A DNA stretch of 17,979 nucleotides from Enterovibrio sp042096095 (GTDB lineage Bacteria > Pseudomonadota > Gammaproteobacteria > Enterobacterales > Vibrionaceae). Position 1 is the stretch's first letter, and each line of letters starts with the position of its first letter. The position numbers and the translations under genes were made by a program. Shown piece by piece: positions 13,913 through 17,979 of the stretch. Where the stretch lies: the NCBI GenBank assembly GCA_042096095.1, contig JBELME010000058.1:1-17979 (forward strand). The letters run 5' to 3'. Below the pieces are notes generated by a model. That model made no database searches. It had not been told where the DNA came from and saw only the letters and a program-made list of their open reading frames with translations.

Positions 13913-14800
13913 TCATTGTGCGTTTTTAGGTTTTCGCGTTTCCCAGTGGGTGATGAAGAACACCGCACCAATAATGATAGCGGCACCTAACCAGAGTCGA
14001 CCTGGTGGGACCCAACCAAACACAAGAAAACCAAAAAGTACGTTCAATGGCAGTTTGGCGTGATCAAAAGGCTGCACGAAGGATGCGTCTGCAACCGCAT
14101 AGGCTTTAGCGATTGCCCACTGAGCCAATGCTGTGAAAAGCCCTGCTCCAATCAACATGCCCCAAACGAGGTTGCCTGTTGGCATTGTCCAGTCAGGGAC
14201 GGCAAGCAGTATGTTGAAAGGGGTGATCAGCAGCAGAAGATAAACCACCATGGTGGTTGGACTGTCGTGATGGGATAGCTTCTTCACCATCAATGAATAG
14301 GTCGCCCAAAAGAATGCCGCACCAACTGGTAACAAGGTCGCCCAATTAAAGTCGTCCCCCCAAGGTTCCAAAATAATCATGGCGCCGACAAAACCACTGA
14401 TGGTCGCAAACCATCGCGCAGGTCCTACCCGCTCACCGAGGAACAACCCTGAACCAATGGTGGCGAACAACGGGGAGGTCATAAGCAGGGCGATGCCTTG
14501 CCAAATTGGAACGGGGTAGGCAAGCGCCCAAAGCCAAAGCTGAATACCAATCACGGAGAAAAACACACGTAAGCAATGCATGCCTAAGTGTTCTGTCTTT
14601 AACGCGTTCCGGATGCCCATGCTTCTCAGCCATGGCAGCATGACCACCAATGCAATGAAATATTGGATAAAGGCAACCGTCGTTGAAGGAAGCTGCATTT
14701 TGAAGCTGACGTACTGTGCAATGCTGTTGACCATGGCAAAGCAGATACCAGCAGTTAGCATCCAAGTCGCGCCGAGAATGGGGTTATGTGGTTGGCTCAT
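13913..14800 (-). CDS. EamA/DMT family transporter (RhaT-like)
   Basis: The 295-residue inner membrane protein has about ten hydrophobic segments arranged as two EamA repeats, the usual layout and length for the drug/metabolite transporter superfamily. The first repeat has PSTTVAFIQYFIALVVMLPW and the second AYAVADASFVQPFDHAKLPL, a motif typical of DMT exporters. The C-terminus after the last membrane segment is short and basic (HWETRKPKNAQ), consistent with a cytoplasmic end. The substrate cannot be read from the sequence. The start ATG has no strong ribosome site. It lies between cdd and purT on the same strand, but terminators on both sides make it a single-gene unit. Confidence 0.88.
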   Translation of the reverse strand: MSQPHNPILGATWMLTAGICFAMVNSIAQYVSFKMQLPSTTVAFIQYFIALVVMLPWLRSMGIRNALKTEHLGMHCLRVFFSVIGIQLWLWALAYPVPIWQGIALLMTSPLFATIGSGLFLGERVGPARWFATISGFVGAMIILEPWGDDFNWATLLPVGAAFFWATYSLMVKKLSHHDSPTTMVVYLLLLITPFNILLAVPDWTMPTGNLVWGMLIGAGLFTALAQWAIAKAYAVADASFVQPFDHAKLPLNVLFGFLVFGWVPPGRLWLGAAIIIGAVFFITHWETRKPKNAQ

Positions 14801-14871
14801 GCGTATGTCTAAATTTGGATAAGTGACGGTGATAGTAGCGAATATTTTGCGAAGTGAAAGTGTTAATAACG

Positions 14872-14897
14872 AAAACGCCGGCGATCTCCGGCGTTTT
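14872..14897. terminator. Terminator after cdd
   Basis: AAAACGCCGG-cgatct-CCGGCGTTTT is a perfect 10-bp stem. On the minus strand the stem ends in T4 followed by CGTTATT, terminating cdd before the DMT gene; the symmetry allows both directions. Confidence 0.93.
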
Positions 14898-14933
14898 GCT
14901 GCAACTCTGATGCTTATTCCATCAAGCTATGGA

Positions 14934-15821
14934 CTAGATGGCTAAATAACTCAGAGGAATATCTGGGTTTAGCGCTTCTAGCATGCCTTGCGTGTCTTGC
15001 AGGTAACTGATGCTGCTGTTTGCATTTTCAACCAGCATCACTTCTTCGATCTCTTTTTGTGCCACATCCGCAAGGTTCATGGCAATCAATGCCACTTGAA
15101 GCGGCGGCAAACTCGGGTTGAATGCTGCATTCTCTGCGTACATACCAGAGAAAATTTGGCCGCTCTTATCACGGATAGCAACACCACAGAAGTTATTGGT
15201 GTAAGGCGCATGGCTCATGTTTGCTGCAAGGATCGCCGCATTGGTCAATGGGCAGGTGTCATCCGCAGAAAGGCCATGGCTTTTCGTCGCAAGCAATGGT
15301 TCATTGATACCCAAATCTGACGGGCCGAAAGGCTCTGGCAAATAGCTATGAAGCGATCGCGCTTCACGTTGTGGTAATTGGACTTGTAGGTGTTCAGCTC
15401 CATTCAATTCGTTCATAAATTGACGACAGTGACCGCAAGGGCTGTAGTTAATGGTGATGTCTTTGAGTGACGTTTCACCCTTAATCCACGCATGACTGAT
15501 TGCTGATTGTTCCGCGTGTACAGATTGGTTGAGTTGAATGCCTTCAAACTCCATGTTGGCGCCAAAGTACAAACGACCTGAGTTACCGCGTGCAATAGCA
15601 CCGACGTAGAACGTTGAAATAGGTGCAATGGAATAGGCGGCAGCAACAGGTAACAAGGCAACGCGCAGATCCGCATCGGATAAACCGCTTAGGCTTTTCA
15701 GAGAATCAAACGCATCAGCACTGATGGTCGCATCAAATTGCGGGGCATTGGCAATTTCTAACATCGCCTCGTTAAGAGGTGCAGGCAAAGCATGAATTGC
15801 TTCTAAAACACTGGCTCGCAT
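14934..15821 (-). CDS. cdd: Cytidine deaminase (two-domain type)
   Basis: This cytosolic enzyme converts cytidine and deoxycytidine to uridine forms in pyrimidine salvage. The 295-residue chain is the large dimeric type found in enterobacteria (294 in E. coli), with a catalytic N-terminal and a degenerate C-terminal deaminase domain. The zinc and catalytic residues fall at the same numbers as in E. coli: His102 and Glu104 in SVHAEQSAI, Cys129 and Cys132 in SPCGHCRQF. The open frame reaches a GTG at 15872, but I chose the ATG at 15821 because GGAG lies five bases upstream and the likely transcription start lies between the two. Its neighbours lrgB and lrgA match the E. coli order yohJ-yohK-cdd, but here cdd has its own CRP-type promoter. 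Confidence 0.96.
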   Translation of the reverse strand: MRASVLEAIHALPAPLNEAMLEIANAPQFDATISADAFDSLKSLSGLSDADLRVALLPVAAAYSIAPISTFYVGAIARGNSGRLYFGANMEFEGIQLNQSVHAEQSAISHAWIKGETSLKDITINYSPCGHCRQFMNELNGAEHLQVQLPQREARSLHSYLPEPFGPSDLGINEPLLATKSHGLSADDTCPLTNAAILAANMSHAPYTNNFCGVAIRDKSGQIFSGMYAENAAFNPSLPPLQVALIAMNLADVAQKEIEEVMLVENANSSISYLQDTQGMLEALNPDIPLSYLAI

Positions 15822-15852
15822 GTCGGCTCCGTGTGTTGTCTTATGGGCGACT

Positions 15853-15898
15853 ATTGTAGTAGACAATTGCACACTATTAATGTGATAAAAGTCACTTA
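15853..15898 (-). promoter_or_regulatory. cdd promoter with CRP site near -41.5
   Basis: TGTGA-taaaag-TCACT (15881-15896) matches the CRP consensus TGTGA-N6-TCACA except the last base. On the minus strand TACAAT (15853-15858) is a -10 box, putting transcription start near 15846 and the CRP centre at about -42, the class II position. A CytR-like octamer GTTGCAAT (minus strand, 15902-15909) lies upstream; E. coli cdd is controlled by CRP and CytR. Confidence 0.75.
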
Positions 15899-15971
15899 TT
15901 CATTGCAACATTAGTTGTAATTGCACTGATTGGAGAGACCTCACATGTTCACGATTGCATTTGATCTGGCA

Positions 15972-16661
15972 CTACTTCGTGATGAAATCCAATGCAATCA
16001 TCACGAGGTGGAAAACCAAAGGTGCCAGTAACGCGGTGAAAATCCCGCAGATCACGAGGGCCAGTGAGCTAATTGCGCCTTCTTGGTAATTTGACTCTGC
16101 CGCTTTTGCGGTGCCAATGGCGTGAGATACTGTGCCAATGGATAACCCGCGTGCCAACGGTGATTTGATGTTCAGCACATTCAACAACGGGTAGCCGATG
16201 AGCGCACCAAATAACCCAGCCACAACAACCAAAGCAGCCGCAACAGCAGGTATGCCGCCAATTTGTTCTGCTGTGCTTAAAGCGAAAGGGGTCGAAATGG
16301 ATTTTGGCAGAACAGACGCTGCGATTTGCTCATTCCCTCCAACAAGCAACGCAAACGCGGTGCCGATGATCATGGAAGCGATACTTGCGCATGCACATGC
16401 CATTAAAATGATGCGCCAATGGCGTCTGATCAAATGTAACTGTTCATAGAGTGGATAAGCCAGCGCGATAACCGCAGGCCCCAGCATTAGATGAATAGGT
16501 TGGTTTTGAGCAAAGTAAGTCTGGTAACTATTGCCCGTGTAAAAAACAGCAGGCATGAGTACCATCAAACTGAGTAGCAGCGGATTGCAAATTGGATGGT
16601 TTACTTTCAGGGCAATCTTTCGAGCGATGAGATAGACAACGATTGTCGCGATAAACCACAT
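15972..16661 (-). CDS. LrgB/CidB family membrane protein (YohK-like)
   Basis: The 229-residue inner membrane protein has multiple hydrophobic segments and the family blocks ALAYPLYEQ, LPKSISTPFAL, GIPAVAAALVVVAGLFGA and SIGTVSHAIGTAKA. LrgB/CidB proteins act with LrgA/CidA partners; in Gram-positives they are linked with murein hydrolase export and cell death, and more recently with pyruvate transport; the E. coli homologue YohK is poorly understood. The ATG shares its A with the TAA stop of the upstream lrgA-like gene (TAATG), a sign of translational coupling and a joint product. The length matches YohK (231). Confidence 0.92.
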   Translation of the reverse strand: MWFIATIVVYLIARKIALKVNHPICNPLLLSLMVLMPAVFYTGNSYQTYFAQNQPIHLMLGPAVIALAYPLYEQLHLIRRHWRIILMACACASIASMIIGTAFALLVGGNEQIAASVLPKSISTPFALSTAEQIGGIPAVAAALVVVAGLFGALIGYPLLNVLNIKSPLARGLSIGTVSHAIGTAKAAESNYQEGAISSLALVICGIFTALLAPLVFHLVMIALDFITK

Positions 16662-17038
16662 TACTTGCTCTCCCCTTGGTATTTATCGAGCACTTTTGCC
16701 ATCACGATCAAGACGACAAGAGAACTGACGAGGGTTGAACCAAGCAAAGGCAAAGACTGGGAGAACAAGAGATCAAAGTGGTCCATCAGCCCCATGCTGG
16801 CTGGAATAAAGAAAAGCGGCATGAAGGTGATGAGCAAGGTACAGGCATCTTTTACCCATCTCGCAGGTACTATCCCCGTGGTGAGGCTGAGGAACAACAA
16901 TAGCATGCTGATAATGCTGCTGGGTATAGGGAGTGGAATAAGTTGGGCAAGAAAGTTACCAAGGAAGTAAAAAAACGCGATAAGCGCAAAACCCAAAACA
17001 TATTTCACGACGAAGACCCAGCGATGACAAAAACCCAA
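16661..17038 (-). CDS. LrgA/CidA family membrane protein (YohJ-like)
   Basis: The small holin-like protein (125 residues) has four hydrophobic segments, the block LIPLPIPSSIISMLLLFLSL after the first one, and MPLFFIPASMGLMDHFDLL in the middle, all typical of LrgA/YohJ. It is the first gene of a coupled pair with the lrgB-like gene. The start is uncertain: the TTG at 17038 gives a length close to YohJ (132), while a GTG at 17008 would begin ten codons later, just before the first membrane segment; neither has a good ribosome site. An inverted repeat at 17072 lies just upstream. The pair sits beside cdd as in E. coli. Confidence 0.88.
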   Translation of the reverse strand: MGFCHRWVFVVKYVLGFALIAFFYFLGNFLAQLIPLPIPSSIISMLLLFLSLTTGIVPARWVKDACTLLITFMPLFFIPASMGLMDHFDLLFSQSLPLLGSTLVSSLVVLIVMAKVLDKYQGESK

Positions 17039-17071
17039 CCATTTTATGCCAAATGGACGACGTCAACCAGA

Positions 17072-17087
17072 AAACCTTTGAAGGTTT
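17072..17087. promoter_or_regulatory. Palindrome upstream of the lrgA-like gene
   Basis: AAACCTT-tg-AAGGTTT is a perfect inverted repeat in the 130-bp gap between the ToxR-like gene stop and the lrgA-like start, about 34 bp upstream of the latter. It may be an operator, or a weak terminator of the ToxR-like gene, but no T-run follows. Confidence 0.4.
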
Positions 17088-17168
17088 GTCTTCGTAAAAA
17101 TGAAAACACTGCTTCTGTTACAGCAACAAGAAACAGCATTTGCGTGTTACGACGTGTGGATAGTTGTA

Positions 17169-17681
17169 CTAAATCATGTACAGATAGGCGCCAATTGCGA
17201 GCGTGAGTGCAGCGATGGCACTTACCACTATTCTCGGCATGTAGGATGTTCCTGCAGGCGGTTCGAGCATGGCTTCATCGATATAAATATCGAGCACATC
17301 TGGCGTCGAAGGGTCTGGCACAGGTTCAGCTTCGCGCTGATACGTTTTCTGAGGCAATGAAATACGGTAACCATGATCACCGACAACATCAAGAGGTAAC
17401 ACTTTGTGGGCTTGATGGTAGGACTTTGAAAGCAATGAGCACAAGGTATTTTGATGCTGAGAAAACGAAGAGTCGGGAAGGGACGTTGCCGTGTACAAAA
17501 CACGCGCTGAAATCACCTCGCCAGCATGGTAGCAAAGCATTTCAAGCAGACGGCATTCTTCATATGTCAGCGTTGTTACCGCGCTATCTCTCCAATATAA
17601 CGAGCGACTTTCTGGCTCGAAATCAACCTCTGGGAACCGGTAGCATCGGCTGTTTACCTTTGTGACCATTTCTTCATCCAT
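17169..17681 (-). CDS. ToxR/CadC-like winged-helix protein with C-terminal membrane anchor
   Basis: The 170-residue protein opens with a winged-helix domain of the OmpR/ToxR type (about 12-110: LTYEECRLLEMLCYHAGEVI, then VVGDHGYRISLP as the wing). An acidic, proline-rich linker follows (about 115-145), and one hydrophobic segment (about 149-168, IVVSAIAALTLAIGAYLYM) ends the chain. ToxR, CadC and TcpP have this order plus a periplasmic sensor domain; here only one residue or so remains beyond the membrane segment. The recognition helix region (SFSQHQNTLCSLLSKSYHQ) departs from the usual pattern, so DNA binding is likely but not certain. The ATG at 17681 has AAGG ten bases upstream; ATG at residue 5 is an alternative. 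It lies upstream of the lrgA-lrgB pair on the same strand, which may be a target. Confidence 0.75.
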   Translation of the reverse strand: MDEEMVTKVNSRCYRFPEVDFEPESRSLYWRDSAVTTLTYEECRLLEMLCYHAGEVISARVLYTATSLPDSSFSQHQNTLCSLLSKSYHQAHKVLPLDVVGDHGYRISLPQKTYQREAEPVPDPSTPDVLDIYIDEAMLEPPAGTSYMPRIVVSAIAALTLAIGAYLYMI

Positions 17682-17804
17682 ACTGCAATTGCCTTATACA
17701 AAAGTGTGGACGCAATTCACGAAATATCAAATGTAACACAGCCGATTTTACACGGTTTTTTAAAGGTATGTCGAACGGTAACTCGTCGTTTTTAAAGAAA
17801 AATG

Positions 17805-17979
17805 CTAGGACACAAGGGATTCTATGTAATGGTAGACCGACTTGAGTATCGTCATTTTCTTCGCATCATTTTGATGCTCTTCAGCCAACGCTTCGAGGTT
17901 AGCCATGTAACCCGGTAAATGGGTCTCGAAAAAATCACTACGGTACATATGCCACTGTTTTTGTTCTGCATCCGTTAAC
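17805..17979 (-). CDS. Unrecognised protein, C-terminal 57 residues
   Basis: A frame open to the right edge of the window ends at TAG (17805-17807) on the minus strand. The 57 residues seen are polar and mainly helical: EQKQWHMYRSDFFETHLPGY, then NLEALAEEHQNDAKKMT and SVYHYIESLVS at the end. They show no membrane segment and no motif I can assign; helical tails of this kind occur in small regulators, but that is a guess. The good amphipathic pattern and codon use support a true gene. No strong terminator follows in the 123 bp before the ToxR-like gene, which probably contain that gene's promoter. Confidence 0.7.
   Translation of the reverse strand, partial: LTDAEQKQWHMYRSDFFETHLPGYMANLEALAEEHQNDAKKMTILKSVYHYIESLVS

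Noticed and set aside
14433..14765. 110-codon frame overlapping the DMT transporter on the same strand
   Set aside because: It is out of frame with a transporter that has two intact EamA repeats and no sign of frameshift.
15822..15872. N-terminal extension of cytidine deaminase to a GTG
   Set aside because: It lies upstream of the predicted transcription start and shifts the zinc ligands away from the E. coli numbering, which fits exactly from the ATG at 15821.
15945..16031. 28-codon + strand frame with a GGAGAG ribosome-like site, between cdd and lrgB
   Set aside because: Most of it overlaps the conserved 3' end of the lrgB-like gene on the other strand, it has no clear promoter in that direction and the peptide resembles nothing known. 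Probably chance.
17207..17665. 152-codon open frame on the + strand opposite the ToxR-like gene
   Set aside because: It is antisense to a gene with a recognisable winged-helix and membrane segment; its product is low in structure and has no ribosome site.

Overview
The window reads as a chromosomal segment of a gamma-proteobacterium, most likely a member of the Vibrionaceae. This rests on recognisable gene families (an OlsF-type ornithine lipid synthase, a DUF2982-like membrane protein, a ToxR-like membrane-anchored winged-helix protein, a lysine-rich MarR-like protein) and on enterobacteria/Vibrio-type operators for LexA, PurR and CRP. Genus cannot be fixed from the sequence alone. No tRNA, rRNA, CRISPR array, IS element or phage gene was seen. 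Dense intrinsic terminators and intact genes suggest ordinary core or stable accessory chromosome.

Left part (1-7260), envelope block: the 3' part of a DUF1513 gene; ldtD (L,D-transpeptidase); mepK (murein endopeptidase); then, on the opposite strand, a two-gene operon of a LpxH-like metallophosphoesterase and olsF (bifunctional ornithine lipid synthase); then gloC (type II glyoxalase). In E. coli ldtD-mepK-gloC are adjacent, so the lipid operon sits inside an otherwise conserved peptidoglycan locus. Upstream of the lipid operon, four TGTCA-like heptamers recur at exactly 11 bp, as expected for a PhoB site; this fits the known link between ornithine lipids and phosphate limitation.

Middle part (7258-12385): a DUF2982-like membrane protein, a small lysine-tailed winged-helix protein, an unrecognised 138-aa protein preceded by a structured leader with a possible 18-aa leader peptide, an ArcD-family arginine/ornithine antiporter, sulA with a near-consensus LexA box, and tpm (thiopurine methyltransferase family).

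Right part (12447-17979), mainly nucleotide metabolism: purT with two overlapping PurR-like operators on its promoter, an EamA/DMT transporter, cdd with a promoter whose CRP site lies at about -41.5, the lrgB/lrgA pair (E. coli yohK/yohJ, also next to cdd there), a ToxR-like winged-helix protein with a C-terminal membrane anchor and almost no periplasmic part, and the 3' end of an unrecognised gene.

I did not find a convincing wholly new multi-gene system. The best leads are the probable Pho-controlled phosphoesterase-olsF operon inside the peptidoglycan locus, the structured leader/uORF at 8786-8868, and the truncated ToxR-like anchor protein.
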